DNA of 64,000 bases from Sporomusa malonica (GCF_900176355.1 NZ_FWXI01000004.1:62001-126000); one strand, 5' to 3'. Numbered from the stretch's first letter, positions 1 through 9,726 are shown. The notes: a model not told the origin generated them from the letters alone. Numbers and translations: made by a program.

Positions 1-1
1 A

Positions 2-517
2 GAAGACCTTAAGATACCTACAGTGTTACAAACAACTGACTTACTCAAAAGCGAGGCTGTTGTGCTCTCCAGCGGGCTTGTTGCCGACGCGGTCTATGCT
101 TCTGGGGCTGAGTATCCGTTTTTTCCATTAATCTGCATAGATGGACGGTGGCTGGCTGACGGTGAATTTACATCTTCATTGCCCATCTTGGAAGCTGTAA
201 AGCGCCAGATGGATGTTATCATTGCCATACGTATACAAACAGAGCTGCAAACTTATCCGCGAGGGTTCAATGAGTGTTTTGGTTTAATGTTCAATAATAT
301 AGGAAAAATCAGTGCCAGGTTGGAAACTCCACTTGCAATTTCACTCCATCACCATGAAATTATTAATATTACAGTACGGTTTAACAAAAGTATTCATCCG
401 TGGGATGTAAATGCGCTCCCGACTATTCTTAACGCAGGCGAAGAGGCTGTTGCTCAAATGAAGCAAGAAATTATTTATGCAATTGAAAACTTCACGTCAC
501 ATGCCGATGCAGATTAA
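2..517 (+). CDS. Patatin-like phospholipase, C-terminal part (partial, runs off the left edge)
   Basis: The reading frame is open from the first bases, and the GTG at 23 is internal, so the gene begins outside the window. The visible part matches the second half of a bacterial patatin-like serine lipase/esterase. A TDL...V.LSSGL..DAVYAS stretch is followed by the ADGEF element, which holds the Asp of the Ser-Asp dyad. The usual SLPILEAVKRQMDVIIAI strand comes next. The catalytic GxSxG must lie upstream and is not visible. Family members hydrolyse acyl chains of lipids; the substrate here is unknown. A CDF transporter follows in the same direction after 39 bases. Confidence 0.75.
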   Translation, partial: EDLKIPTVLQTTDLLKSEAVVLSSGLVADAVYASGAEYPFFPLICIDGRWLADGEFTSSLPILEAVKRQMDVIIAIRIQTELQTYPRGFNECFGLMFNNIGKISARLETPLAISLHHHEIINITVRFNKSIHPWDVNALPTILNAGEEAVAQMKQEIIYAIENFTSHADAD

Positions 518-556
518 ATTAACAACAGCATTTTTAAGGGTAAGGGAGAACTTTTT

Positions 557-1459
557 ATGAGCATAAAAGAAAAATCCAGCAAAGAAAGAGCCGTTCTTAC
601 TAGTCTAATTATTGGAGTAGTCTCACTTGTTCCTAGCTTAATCGTAGCGACTAAGGCTAACTCCATTATATTGTTTGCCGATTTAATTCGATCTGGTAGC
701 GAAACTTTATCTGTATTGTTAGCGTGGTTGACCATTCGCAAAACTGCCAAAGGAGAACTTTTTAGATATAACTATGGATATGGCAAGCTGGAAAGCATGA
801 CAAGCATGGCAGTAGCTGGAGCAATGATGATTTCGTTTAGTGTCATTTTGTACCAGGTTATGGCGCGAATGAATACTCCGGTACAGCTAAATATCGGGGC
901 AGTTACAATTGCTATCATACTTGCGACCGGGGCTTTCGCTTTAAATTATTGGATGTTCTTAAAATACAAGCGGATTTCTAAGAGCAGTCCTTCACCGATA
1001 GCAGAATCGCAGTGGCGGCTGTTCCGCTTCAAGATGTTTGCAAACACATGTGTTATTGTATCATTAGGAAGTAATATTATTTTAGCGAATTATTCCTGGG
1101 CACAGTATATTGATCCGTTAGCGTCCTTAATTCTATTAGGATTCATTTTATTTTCTGCTTACAGCATAGTTTCTAAATCGGTTTATGACTTACTGGATCG
1201 TACGCTTGAGGAAGAATTACAGATCTTAATTATTAAGGAACTGGCCACCTATTTTGATCAATACAGTTTCCTTCATGGGATACGTTCGCGTCGTGCCGGC
1301 GGAGATATTTTTATCGATATCCTGCTTGAGTTTGAAAGTACCCTAACTGTAGGCAAGGCACAGGCTATTGCCGATAATATCAAAGCAAATCTAGAAGCTA
1401 AGATAAAGAGAAGCCAAGTTATGATTATCCTGGCCTCAAAACCTTTAGATAGCTTATAA
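557..1459 (+). CDS. Cation diffusion facilitator (CDF) family metal transporter
   Basis: A 300-residue inner-membrane protein with about six TM segments. Family hallmarks are the YGYGKLES motif after TM2 (residues about 75-82) and a DPLASL motif in TM5. A cytosolic ferredoxin-like domain fills about residues 210-295. CDF proteins export divalent metals (Zn, Mn, Fe, Co) by proton antiport. The TM2 metal site reads ADLIRSGSE rather than the common HDxxD form, so the metal cannot be assigned. The ATG is preceded by an AAGGGAG ribosome site. The gene is followed directly by an inverted repeat that should terminate it. Confidence 0.85.
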   Translation: MSIKEKSSKERAVLTSLIIGVVSLVPSLIVATKANSIILFADLIRSGSETLSVLLAWLTIRKTAKGELFRYNYGYGKLESMTSMAVAGAMMISFSVILYQVMARMNTPVQLNIGAVTIAIILATGAFALNYWMFLKYKRISKSSPSPIAESQWRLFRFKMFANTCVIVSLGSNIILANYSWAQYIDPLASLILLGFILFSAYSIVSKSVYDLLDRTLEEELQILIIKELATYFDQYSFLHGIRSRRAGGDIFIDILLEFESTLTVGKAQAIADNIKANLEAKIKRSQVMIILASKPLDSL

Positions 1460-1498
1460 ATTTCAATGCGGGACCCGTTCCTGTCCCCTTATCCCGAG

Positions 1499-1539
1499 AA
1501 AGACCAGGTACCCGTACTTTAACGGTTACCTGGTCTTTT
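1499..1539. terminator. Bidirectional intrinsic terminator between convergent genes
   Basis: Twelve-base arms (AAAGACCAGGTA and its complement) around a 16-base loop, with A-rich and T-rich flanks. It lies between the CDF gene (+) and the dioxygenase gene (-) and can serve both. Confidence 0.75.
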
Positions 1540-1573
1540 CGTGTACAGCACAAGTGCTGCACACTATCCCGCT

Positions 1574-2344
1574 CTAATCCTCAATAACAAAACTGCGCAT
1601 AGATATTGATCCATTTTGCATGTCTGTGCAGGTAAACCGTAAGATATCCCGTTCTTCTTGTAGTGCTGCTGCATAAAGCATTGGCAAATAGTGTTCATTG
1701 GTCGGAACAGCTGCAGTTGCATAAGTAAGCTTATCATATTCAATCAAGCTTGAATGGTCACGATTTACTAGGGCCTCGGCAATTTGCTTATCAAACGCCA
1801 CAGCCCAAGAATAGTTATCACCATATAACCGCGAAAAATTTATCCTTGACAGGTTATGCACAATGTTGCCACTTCCAATAATAAGAATTCCTTGATTGCG
1901 CAAAGGTGCAAGTTTTTTTCCCAGTTCATAATGATCGCGAGGCGCTTTCATCACATCTAAGCTCATTTCCATGACGGGAAAATCGGCCTTGGGATACATA
2001 TGTTTCAAAAACGCCCACGCCGCATGATCAATTCCTCTATCAGAGTCGCCGCGAATTTCCTTGTTTGTAGTTTCTTGCACTAAAGCTGCTTTTTCTGGCG
2101 CGCCAGGAGCATTATAGGTTATCTCATATAATTCGTCAGGAAATCCATAAAAGTCATAGATGGTTTTGGGCGCCTGAGAGCTTGTAATATAGGTTCCCCT
2201 GGTCTGCCAATGTGCTGAAACAACCAGAATAGCTTCTGGCCTGGGAAGATCCTTTCCTAGTTCGGCAAGACTACGTGTATAACTGTTGTCTTCGATGATG
2301 TTTATTGGAGACCCGTGCCCGACAAACAACACTGGCATTTTCAT
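1574..2344 (-). CDS. ygiD: DODA-type extradiol ring-opening dioxygenase (YgiD family)
   Basis: A 256-residue protein of the class III extradiol / 4,5-DOPA dioxygenase family. The expected histidines are visible: H10 in VGHGSP, H45 in VVSAHW, H107 in GIDHAAW, H163 in GSGNIVHN and H218 in TNEHYLP. They supply the non-haem Fe/Zn site and the acid-base residue of the family. The length matches E. coli YgiD. The physiological substrate in anaerobic Firmicutes is unknown, and oxygen-dependent ring cleavage would be unexpected in a strict anaerobe. It is the third gene after the sigma-54 activator and the M29 aminopeptidase, with a 43-base gap, so probably co-transcribed with them. Confidence 0.85.
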   Translation of the reverse strand: MKMPVLFVGHGSPINIIEDNSYTRSLAELGKDLPRPEAILVVSAHWQTRGTYITSSQAPKTIYDFYGFPDELYEITYNAPGAPEKAALVQETTNKEIRGDSDRGIDHAAWAFLKHMYPKADFPVMEMSLDVMKAPRDHYELGKKLAPLRNQGILIIGSGNIVHNLSRINFSRLYGDNYSWAVAFDKQIAEALVNRDHSSLIEYDKLTYATAAVPTNEHYLPMLYAAALQEERDILRFTCTDMQNGSISMRSFVIED

Positions 2345-2387
2345 TAGAGCTCACCGTCCTCTGGCAATATTTCGCACTTATTGCTAT

Positions 2388-3500
2388 CTATACCCAGCTT
2401 TCCGGATTAAGTTCGGCCAATTCTGGCAGAACAAATCTGCCGTCCTTACGCACTATCCGATCGTCAAACCAGATTTCACCACCACCATAAGCCGGCGTCT
2501 GAATTGAGACCAAATCCCAGTGAATTGCCGACCGGTTGCCGTTAAATGCCGTATCATATGCATTACCGGGGGTAAGATGGAAGCTGCCACAAATTTTTTC
2601 GTCAAACAATATATCCCGCATGGGCTGATGGATATAGGGGTTCAAGCCTAAAGCAAATTCACCAATATACCGGGCGCCTTCATCAGTATCAAGAATCTGG
2701 TTTAACTTTTCTGAATTGTTGGCAGTAGCCTCAATAATCTTACCACCTTCAAACCGGAAGCGTACATTATCAAAGGCAGTACCCTGGCAAATGGTAGGAC
2801 AGTTATAGGTTATTACGCCATTAACCGATTCTTTAACCGGCGCTGTAAATACTTCACCATCTGGGATATTTCTGAGGCCACAGGACTTCATAACCGGAAT
2901 ACCATTAATAGCAAAAGCCAAATCAGTCCCCGGCCCAATAATACGCACCCGTTCGGTTTGTTCCACCAGTTTGACAAGTGGTTCTTCCGCCTTTGCCAAT
3001 CTGGAGTAATCCAGGTTACTGACTTTAAAATAAAAGTCGGCAAAAGCTTCAGTACTCATACCAGCCATTTGCGCCATTGACGGCCCGGGATACCTTAATA
3101 CGCACCATTTGGTTTTGGCAATTCTGATATCAGTATGCACAGCTTTCCACCAAAGCTGCTGATACAGCTGCGCCTTAGCAGGCGGCAGGTCAGACAGCTC
3201 ACTTACATTATCATAAGCCCTAATAGCGATGTATGCATCCATGCTTTTCATCCGGTCTGCTTCCCAACCTGCAATCAGGCTTAATTGTTCCTGGTCACAG
3301 TCAAGCAGCAGTGCCCGCTGCAGAGCACTATTCTTAACGGTAAGAAACGGTGCGCCGCCGGTCTGATACGCCTCAACCATCAATGCCTTGGCAAGCTCGT
3401 GCCCGCTGTCGGTAACCTCAATCAGTAGTTTCTCTCCTTTTTGCAGTCTTACTGAGTATTTAATAAGGTTTTGTGCCAATTTCTTTACTCTGTCATCCAT
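2388..3500 (-). CDS. M29 family aminopeptidase (thermophilic metalloprotease type)
   Basis: A 370-residue cytosolic metallo-aminopeptidase. The M29 signature is clear in the C-terminal half: FTAPVKESVNG, a TDEGARYIGEFALG segment, the GSFHLTPGNAY metal-binding stretch and IHWD near the end. Family enzymes use two divalent metal ions to remove N-terminal residues from short peptides. It starts 27 bases after the stop of the sigma-54 activator, so the two are probably one operon. Its job is likely the final breakdown of peptides imported by the ABC system upstream (inference). A second, more distant M29 gene lies at 57212-58444. Confidence 0.88.
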   Translation of the reverse strand: MDDRVKKLAQNLIKYSVRLQKGEKLLIEVTDSGHELAKALMVEAYQTGGAPFLTVKNSALQRALLLDCDQEQLSLIAGWEADRMKSMDAYIAIRAYDNVSELSDLPPAKAQLYQQLWWKAVHTDIRIAKTKWCVLRYPGPSMAQMAGMSTEAFADFYFKVSNLDYSRLAKAEEPLVKLVEQTERVRIIGPGTDLAFAINGIPVMKSCGLRNIPDGEVFTAPVKESVNGVITYNCPTICQGTAFDNVRFRFEGGKIIEATANNSEKLNQILDTDEGARYIGEFALGLNPYIHQPMRDILFDEKICGSFHLTPGNAYDTAFNGNRSAIHWDLVSIQTPAYGGGEIWFDDRIVRKDGRFVLPELAELNPESWV

Positions 3501-3527
3501 CCTATTAACTCCTCCCTGGGGTTATAT

Positions 3528-5594
3528 TCATTTTATATAGCTTAAAAATTCCGCCCCTTTTGGGGTTAGCGTGCTGCCTTGCCGTCCACGTCCCACTTCA
3601 AGCAGCTTATCTTGCTTCAATAGTTGCATACGATAACGCAGCTTCTGTTCAGTCATATCCCAGCCTACTGTCTTTAACTGACCAATAACATAATTCCTGC
3701 CAACAGCTGACTTTGCTTGCTGTATAGTCTGCAGGATAAGCTTAACCTCCTGGATAAAGCCCTTGCCTACATAGGATTGGTAGACAGCTTCCAACTCAAG
3801 TCCCTTGGATCCTGGTATCTCCTGATAAACCTTATCTTGCCGATTAAAAACCAGATGCTCAGGCACCACAATATCTTCAACAACATGAGCTAGGTATTGT
3901 ATGATATTTTCCAGCTCCCGGATATTTCCCGGCCAACGATAATCCAGCATATTATCCATAGCTTCCCGGGAAAACCGGAAATTGGGCCGTTTAAGTTCAT
4001 TACATATTTTCTTGATAAATTCCTGGACCAGCAAAGGAATATCGTCCTTACGGTCACGCAATGCCGGGATATAAACAGGGAGAACATTTAAGCGATAATA
4101 TAGATCTGCACGGAATAGCCCTGCCTGCACCATGTCATCTAAATTGCGGTTGGTCGCTGCAACAACGCGAATATCAACAGGGATTACCCGATTGCCGCCT
4201 ACCTTCATAATCTCTCTTTCTTGCAGCACTCGTAATAATCTATTTTGGATAACGGCTGAAGCATCTCCGATTTCATCCAGAAAAATAGTCCCCTTATGGG
4301 CTTGCTCAAATAGCCCAATATGCCCGCCTTTTTTTGCGCCGGTAAACGCCCCTTCTTCATAACCAAACAATTCACTCTCAAGTAACGATTCCGAGATTGC
4401 GGCAAAATTCACCCCTACAAACGGCTCCCATCTACGGGCCGAGGCATTATGTATCGCCTGAGCTAACAACTCTTTGCCTGTCCCTGTTTCGCCTAACAGC
4501 AGGATGGTTGAACTGCTTCTCGCCATGTTTCGGGCAATGCCGGTAAACTTGGTAAAAGCTGCACTGATGCCTGTAAGATCGCTAAAAGTATATTTCGCAA
4601 CAAGTCCTTTGCTTGACTGTTTGCGGCGATAATCATGTTCCAGTTTGTTGATTTCCGATGCCCGGCGAAAAAGTATTAAATAACCAAAGTTACGCCCATC
4701 AATTAAAATATTTGTTTTTCGGAAGAAGAATGTTTGACTTTCCCAATTCATGACTTCTTCTTTTTCGTAAGGCAATTGGCAGATAATCTGATAAAAATGA
4801 GCAGGTATGCTGATTTCGGCTTGTTGATGAATGATTTTGCGGCCTTGCAAGTGCAGAATTTCTAATGCCTTTTGGTTGGTAATACGAATTTTGTCCTCTT
4901 CATCAATAGCGAGCACTCCATCTTCAATCCGGTCAACAATGGCTCCCAAATGATTACGTAGAAGATTGGCTTTTTGAATCTCATCACTAAGCTCTTTTGT
5001 TATATAAACAACAGAATGAACGTACCGCGATATTAAGCGGCGCAAGTCCAGAATTCCGTATTTAAAATGGTCAAATATTTCAATCCATGTTGCAAAATCA
5101 ATCACCCTGGAGCCTATATCAATTACTTTATGAATTGTTGGCGGCACAAGTTTGGCTTCACCAGGCGTAACAGCAATAGTAATCTCCTGGGGGTAAGTCG
5201 TCTGACCAGGATAAAACGGATGGAAATCCAGTTCGATCCCTAACTCTTTGATGCGCGCAATCGTATCAAGCGCACGCTCCCTGCCATCATTAACAAGCAA
5301 GACCTTCATTCCGCGCGGTATTTCCAGCATCTCACGGATGTTAGTATAGTTAATGGTTCGCTGGGCAACAATGATTTTGCAATTTTCATGAAGGTATGGT
5401 TTAATGGCAGGAATAATAATTTCACCTGACACGATAATCAACGAACGGTCGGCAATTGGCAGATAAGCAAGCTGACTGATGGTTCGTCCTTCAACATTAA
5501 ACTCTTCCATCATACCAAGCTCATAGCAATTATCAATAATTGCCTGGAGAGTATGGTCATTCAACGTAATAAATGTAATTGTATTTCGCTCCAT
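3528..5594 (-). CDS. Sigma-54-dependent transcriptional activator with PAS, AAA+ and C-terminal winged-helix-like region
   Basis: 688 residues. The N-terminal 200 residues form a sensor region I cannot assign. A PAS-like segment follows at about 215-320. The AAA+ enhancer-binding-protein core at about 340-580 has Walker A GETGTGKE (about 368) and the sigma-54-contacting GAFTGA loop (about 415). Walker B (TIFLDEIGD) and the R-finger region (RADLYYRLNV) are also present. The C-terminus (about 605-688) reads as a winged helix ending in LTPKGAEFL, not the usual Fis-type helix-turn-helix. It sits between the peptide transporter operon and an aminopeptidase. It probably drives the two -24/-12 promoters at 11367-11382 and 13603-13618 (inference from proximity). 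Confidence 0.88.
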   Translation of the reverse strand: MERNTITFITLNDHTLQAIIDNCYELGMMEEFNVEGRTISQLAYLPIADRSLIIVSGEIIIPAIKPYLHENCKIIVAQRTINYTNIREMLEIPRGMKVLLVNDGRERALDTIARIKELGIELDFHPFYPGQTTYPQEITIAVTPGEAKLVPPTIHKVIDIGSRVIDFATWIEIFDHFKYGILDLRRLISRYVHSVVYITKELSDEIQKANLLRNHLGAIVDRIEDGVLAIDEEDKIRITNQKALEILHLQGRKIIHQQAEISIPAHFYQIICQLPYEKEEVMNWESQTFFFRKTNILIDGRNFGYLILFRRASEINKLEHDYRRKQSSKGLVAKYTFSDLTGISAAFTKFTGIARNMARSSSTILLLGETGTGKELLAQAIHNASARRWEPFVGVNFAAISESLLESELFGYEEGAFTGAKKGGHIGLFEQAHKGTIFLDEIGDASAVIQNRLLRVLQEREIMKVGGNRVIPVDIRVVAATNRNLDDMVQAGLFRADLYYRLNVLPVYIPALRDRKDDIPLLVQEFIKKICNELKRPNFRFSREAMDNMLDYRWPGNIRELENIIQYLAHVVEDIVVPEHLVFNRQDKVYQEIPGSKGLELEAVYQSYVGKGFIQEVKLILQTIQQAKSAVGRNYVIGQLKTVGWDMTEQKLRYRMQLLKQDKLLEVGRGRQGSTLTPKGAEFLSYIK

Positions 5595-5699
5595 TGACTA
5601 GACTCCCCCCGCTTTTACACATACTGCTTGTTGTTTATATTTTTCCACTATGTGCCTAAAATCCTGTTTTTGAACATTTTTTTATAATATGTGACTAAG

Positions 5700-5722
5700 A
5701 AGGCGGCTACCTAAGCCGCCTT
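5700..5722 (-). terminator. Terminator-like hairpin after the peptide transporter operon
   Basis: AAGGCGGC and GCCGCCTT arms around a 7-base loop, located 18 bases after the dppF-like stop. The T tract on the minus strand is weak, so termination may be partial. Confidence 0.5.
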
Positions 5723-5739
5723 TTCATTAACCCTGCTAT

Positions 5740-6717
5740 TTACTCTGTTCGAAAAAGGTGGCAAGCCACCTGGTAGCTTTTGCTCAGCTCAGTCATTTCC
5801 GGCCTTACTGTCTTACACACCTCCATTGCTTTTGGGCAACGAGGGGCAAAAGCGCATCCTGGCGGCGGATTTGCCGGTGAAGGTACATCCCCTTGCAAAA
5901 TGACGCGTTCCCGTTTAGCGAGCGGGTCGGTGCGCGGTATCGAAGATAGCAGCGCCTGGGTATATGGGTGACGCGGATTTTCGTATAACTCTTCCGCAAA
6001 ACCAATCTCCACTAATCTTCCTAAGTACATAACGCCAACCCGATTGCTAATGTGGCGAACAACAGAAAGATCATGCGAAATAAAAACATATGTCAACCCA
6101 AACTGCACTTGCAAGTCCTGCAGCAAATTGATGATTTGTGCTTGAATGGATACATCAAGGGCAGAAACCGGTTCGTCGGCAATAATTAGTTTTGGCCTCA
6201 AAATAAGTGCACGGGCGATGCCAACCCGCTGCCTTTGTCCACCGGAAAACTCATGCGGATAGCGCTGCCCCTGTTCAGCTGTCAACCCGCACAGTTCCAG
6301 AGTCTCATTGACTCTACGCCTGATTTCCGCTCCGTCAGTCACACCATGGGCCGGCAGGGCTTCACCAATAATATCGGCTACTGCCATCCGGGGGTTTAAA
6401 GAGGCGTACGGGTCTTGAAAGACCATCTGAATATCCTTCCGTTTTCGCCGCATCTCTTCCCTGCTTAATTTAGCCAGATCGATCTTATCAAACATCACCT
6501 GGCCGGCGGTTGGCTCTAAAAGCCGCAAAATGGTTCTTCCTGTCGTCGATTTGCCGCACCCTGATTCACCGACAATACCAAGCGTTTCACCCCGCTGGAC
6601 AGCAAAAGAGACGTCATCAACGGCTTTTACATAACCGGTAACTCGCTGCAACAGGCCGCCGCGGATTTCGAAATACTTTTTTAAGTTTTTAACCTCTAGT
6701 AATGTCGCTTGCTCCAT
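5740..6717 (-). CDS. dppF: Peptide ABC transporter ATP-binding protein (DppF/OppF type)
   Basis: Cytosolic ATPase of a class-C peptide importer, about 325 residues. Walker A is GESGCGKST, the signature is FSGGQRQRVG and Walker B is LIIADEPVSALD. The C-terminal oligopeptide-transporter extension has three clustered cysteines (PGCAFAPRCPKAMEVC). I place the start at the ATG at 6717 because an AAGGGGG ribosome site lies just upstream of it. An ATG at 6738 is also in frame but lies before that site. The gene overlaps the end of dppD by 29 bases, which suggests translational coupling. It is the last gene of the transporter operon. Confidence 0.9.
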   Translation of the reverse strand: MEQATLLEVKNLKKYFEIRGGLLQRVTGYVKAVDDVSFAVQRGETLGIVGESGCGKSTTGRTILRLLEPTAGQVMFDKIDLAKLSREEMRRKRKDIQMVFQDPYASLNPRMAVADIIGEALPAHGVTDGAEIRRRVNETLELCGLTAEQGQRYPHEFSGGQRQRVGIARALILRPKLIIADEPVSALDVSIQAQIINLLQDLQVQFGLTYVFISHDLSVVRHISNRVGVMYLGRLVEIGFAEELYENPRHPYTQALLSSIPRTDPLAKRERVILQGDVPSPANPPPGCAFAPRCPKAMEVCKTVRPEMTELSKSYQVACHLFRTE

Positions 6718-7702
6718 CCAATCCGCCCCCTTTCCCATACAACCAGCAACGACAGCTATGACCGTCTGCCACTTTCTGTAATTGCGGATTTTCCGTCATA
6801 CATACATCCATAACATGCTGGCAGCGCGGAGCAAACCGGCAGCCTGGCGGCATCTTAGTAAGCGGCGGCACTTGACCGGGGATTGGCACTAGCCGCGACA
6901 CCTTTTTAGTCAGTTGCGGAATAGACTGCATAAGCCCCACGGTATATGGATGTTTGGGTTCCTGAAACAAACTAACTACATCAGCCTCTTCGACAATCTG
7001 TCCGGCATACATGACCAGCACCCGCTCACACATCTCGGCTACAACACCCAGATCATGGGTAATCAGCATGATTGACGCGCCCGTTTCTTGCCGCAGCTGC
7101 CGCATCAAATCAAGGATTTGAGCCTGAATGGTTACATCCAGCGCCGTAGTAGGCTCATCGGCTATCATTAGTTTGGGACGGCAAGCCAAGGCCATAGCAA
7201 TCATAACCCGCTGCCTCATGCCCCCCGACAATTGATGGGGGTATTCTTTGGCAATGGCTTCGCTGCGGGGAATACCAACCTGCTTTAACACTTCCAGGGT
7301 TAAAGCTCGCGCCTCTTTGGCACTCATCTTACGATGCAGCAATATCGCCTCATCAATTTGTTTCCCAATTGTATATACCGGGTTTAGCGAGGTCATTGGT
7401 TCCTGAAAAACCATTGAAATCCGATTACCGCGAATGTCCTGCATTTCATCAATTGGCAGCTTAAGCAGATCTTGTCCGTCAAACTGGATTCGGCCATCAA
7501 TATGTGAAGTTTCCAGCGGCAAAAGCCTCATGATCGATAGCGAAGTAACCGACTTGCCACAACCTGATTCTCCCACAATGCCCAGAGTTTCCCCTTCATG
7601 TAAGGAAAATGAGACGCCGGTTACTGCCGTGACGACTGAGTCCTGACTGCGAAATGCTATGCAAAGATCATTAACTTCTAATAATTTTTTCTGCGTCGTC
7701 AT
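6689..7702 (-). CDS. dppD: Peptide ABC transporter ATP-binding protein (DppD/OppD type)
   Basis: 337 residues. The paired ATPase of the importer, with Walker [10 protein letters not shown], signature LSGGMRQRV, Walker [13 protein letters not shown] and H-loop ITHDLG. The C-terminal extension again carries Cys residues in [16 protein letters not shown], as in iron-sulfur-binding DppD homologues. It begins 11 bases after the dppC stop. ATP hydrolysis by this protein and its partner powers peptide uptake. Confidence 0.92.
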   Translation of the reverse strand: MTTQKKLLEVNDLCIAFRSQDSVVTAVTGVSFSLHEGETLGIVGESGCGKSVTSLSIMRLLPLETSHIDGRIQFDGQDLLKLPIDEMQDIRGNRISMVFQEPMTSLNPVYTIGKQIDEAILLHRKMSAKEARALTLEVLKQVGIPRSEAIAKEYPHQLSGGMRQRVMIAMALACRPKLMIADEPTTALDVTIQAQILDLMRQLRQETGASIMLITHDLGVVAEMCERVLVMYAGQIVEEADVVSLFQEPKHPYTVGLMQSIPQLTKKVSRLVPIPGQVPPLTKMPPGCRFAPRCQHVMDVCMTENPQLQKVADGHSCRCWLYGKGGGLDGASDITRG

Positions 7703-7713
7703 CCTCTTCCCCC

Positions 7714-8613
7714 TCAGTCCACAATCTTACGATCTAAGGCATCTCTCAGACCATCACCGAATAGGTTAAATGCCAAACACGTGATCAAAATCGCCAAACC
7801 TGGAAAAAGCGCTACATGAGGTGCTGACATCAAATACTCCCGGCCTGAACTAAGCATGGCACCCCACTCAGCTAGCGGCGGCTGCGCGCCTAATCCCAAA
7901 AAAGATAATGACGCAGCAATCAAAATTGCCGTACCAATTCGCATGGTAAAATACACTAGCGCAATAGAAAATGTACCTGGGAAGATATGCTTCCAGATAA
8001 TCAACCGGTCCGGAATACCAACAGACCTTGCGGCTTCAATATACATCATATTTTTTAGCGCAAGTGTGCTGCCGCGGATAATCCGGATAAACTGTGGCAC
8101 TGTATATATCGCCACCGCTACCACTACGTTATGCAGTCCTGGTCCCAAGATGGCGATAATGGCAATGGCCTGCAAGATACCGGGAAATGCAAACATAACA
8201 TCACAGGTTCGCATGACCAGCGAATCATAGTTCCCGCCATAATAACCAGCCGTAAGACCAACGAAAGTACCGATTACTGAGCCTATTACAACCGAGCTTA
8301 GACTTACCGCAATGGAAATGCGGGTTCCGTAGATAACCCGGCTCAATATATCTCTACCGAACTCATCCGTACCCAGCCAATGCCCGGCTGACGGCGGCTG
8401 TAATAAAGTGTTATAGTCTGGTTTGATAGGATCATAAGGCGAAATCACCGGCCCAATAAAAGTCAATAGAAACAGTCCCACCAGAACGACAAAAGCGGCA
8501 ACACCCAACTTCTGACGGGAAAAACGGCGCATAAATTGACGGGCAGGTGAATCGGCTGCGACCGGAATGGTCACACCCGGGGCAGCGCTTACAGGAGTAA
8601 CAGATTGCGACAT
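7714..8613 (-). CDS. dppC: Peptide ABC transporter permease (DppC/OppC type)
   Basis: 299-residue inner-membrane permease with about six TM segments. It has an N-terminal OppC segment, the YDPIKPDYNTLLQPPS..HWLGTDEFGRDILSR hallmark region (read in two pieces), and an EAA loop in EAARSVGIPDRLIIWKHIFP. It pairs with the DppB-type permease 21 bases upstream to form the peptide channel. Confidence 0.92.
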   Translation of the reverse strand: MSQSVTPVSAAPGVTIPVAADSPARQFMRRFSRQKLGVAAFVVLVGLFLLTFIGPVISPYDPIKPDYNTLLQPPSAGHWLGTDEFGRDILSRVIYGTRISIAVSLSSVVIGSVIGTFVGLTAGYYGGNYDSLVMRTCDVMFAFPGILQAIAIIAILGPGLHNVVVAVAIYTVPQFIRIIRGSTLALKNMMYIEAARSVGIPDRLIIWKHIFPGTFSIALVYFTMRIGTAILIAASLSFLGLGAQPPLAEWGAMLSSGREYLMSAPHVALFPGLAILITCLAFNLFGDGLRDALDRKIVD

Positions 8614-8634
8614 GATTTTCCCTCTCCTTCCTCT

Positions 8635-9558
8635 TTAGCTATCTAGCCGGATCTGCGGATTTATGACAGCGTAGAGCACGTCCACCAACAGATTAATCAA
8701 CATAAATTGTATAGCAAATAACAGCATCTCTGCCTGAATAACCGGATAATCCCGCATGCTGACTGACGTAATCAGCATATTTCCCATTCCAGGCCAGGAA
8801 AATACTGATTCTACCACCACCGAGCCGCCAAGCAGAAAGCCAAACTGCATGCCAGTCATAGTTACGACAGGCAAGAGCGCGTTACGCAGGGCATGCAGCC
8901 ATACAACCCGCATTTCCCTGGCACCTTTGGCTCTTGCAGTGCGCACATAATCTTCGCCCAATGTCTCCAGCAGGCTGGAACGGGTAAACCGGGCAATAAT
9001 GGCAGCCACCTGTGAACCCAAGGTAATAGCAGGCAGGATATAATGCTCAGCCGATTGGTTCCCCCCTGTGGGCAGCCACCCTAGCTGCACCGCAAATAAC
9101 TCAATCAGCATTAAGCCCAGCCAAAAAGAAGGCATTGAAATACCGGTAGTTGCACCAAACATGGTAAGCTGGTCCTGCCATTTTCCCCGCTTGGTGGCCG
9201 CAAACACCCCAAAAAGCATGCCTGCGCCAATAGCCCACACCATACTGACAAAGCTAAGTTCCAGAGTTGGCATAATCCTGTCGGAAATCATATCCATGAC
9301 AGGCTCACGCGTCCGGAAAGAATATCCCAAGTCCCCCTGCAGGGCACCTGATAAGAATTCCCAGAATTGCTCGTAAATCGGCCGATCGAGACCAAGAACA
9401 ATACGAGTATTCTCAACATCTTGTGCTGACGCTTCGGGACCGGCAACAATCCGCGCCGGGTCGCCCGGAATCATATGCAAAAACAGAAAGATGACCACTG
9501 CTACTATCAACAAAATGGGGATCATCGCGGCTAGGCGTCGAACAATATAGATCAGCAC
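8635..9558 (-). CDS. dppB: Peptide ABC transporter permease (DppB/OppB type)
   Basis: About 307 residues with six TM segments. Hallmarks are [16 protein letters not shown] at the start and the [10 protein letters not shown] loop. I choose the GTG at 9558 because AAGGAGG sits 9 bases before it; the in-frame ATG at 9579 lies upstream of that ribosome site. The gene is separated from dppA by a terminator-like hairpin and an 88-bp repeat. The permease/ATPase genes are therefore probably expressed less than the binding protein. Confidence 0.9.
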   Translation of the reverse strand: MLIYIVRRLAAMIPILLIVAVVIFLFLHMIPGDPARIVAGPEASAQDVENTRIVLGLDRPIYEQFWEFLSGALQGDLGYSFRTREPVMDMISDRIMPTLELSFVSMVWAIGAGMLFGVFAATKRGKWQDQLTMFGATTGISMPSFWLGLMLIELFAVQLGWLPTGGNQSAEHYILPAITLGSQVAAIIARFTRSSLLETLGEDYVRTARAKGAREMRVVWLHALRNALLPVVTMTGMQFGFLLGGSVVVESVFSWPGMGNMLITSVSMRDYPVIQAEMLLFAIQFMLINLLVDVLYAVINPQIRLDS

Positions 9559-9587
9559 GTAACTCTTCCTCCTTACCATAACAGGAT

Positions 9588-9675
9588 AAAGAAAACACGG
9601 TTTGCGCCGAGCCTTTGGCGAAAGCGGAAGCCGATGTTGCCCTTATCCAGACGGAAAGTTATACTTTCTAACAGG
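9588..9675. repeat. 88-bp structured intergenic repeat, copy 1
   Basis: Shares 84 of 88 positions (counted by eye) with 41876-41963 in the same + strand orientation. Inside are a GAAAGT-tat-ACTTTC hairpin and a CGCC...GGCG hairpin. TTATCC pairs at distance with GGATAA in the flank; in copy 2 the flanking pair is TTGCCC/GGGCAA instead. It lies between dppA and dppB. It could be a mobile miniature element or a structured RNA processing element; I do not recognise the family. Confidence 0.8.
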
Positions 9676-9677
9676 AT

Positions 9678-9711
9678 AAAAAAACTGGCCCAAGGTCATC
9701 CCTTGGACCAG
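9678..9711 (-). terminator. Intrinsic terminator/attenuator after the binding-protein gene
   Basis: On the minus strand a hairpin (CTGG, one mismatch, then CCAAGG, on both arms) is followed by seven T residues. It is placed between dppA and dppB, the usual position for partial termination in peptide transporter operons. Confidence 0.8.
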
Positions 9712-9726
9712 TCCCGAATTCCCGGA

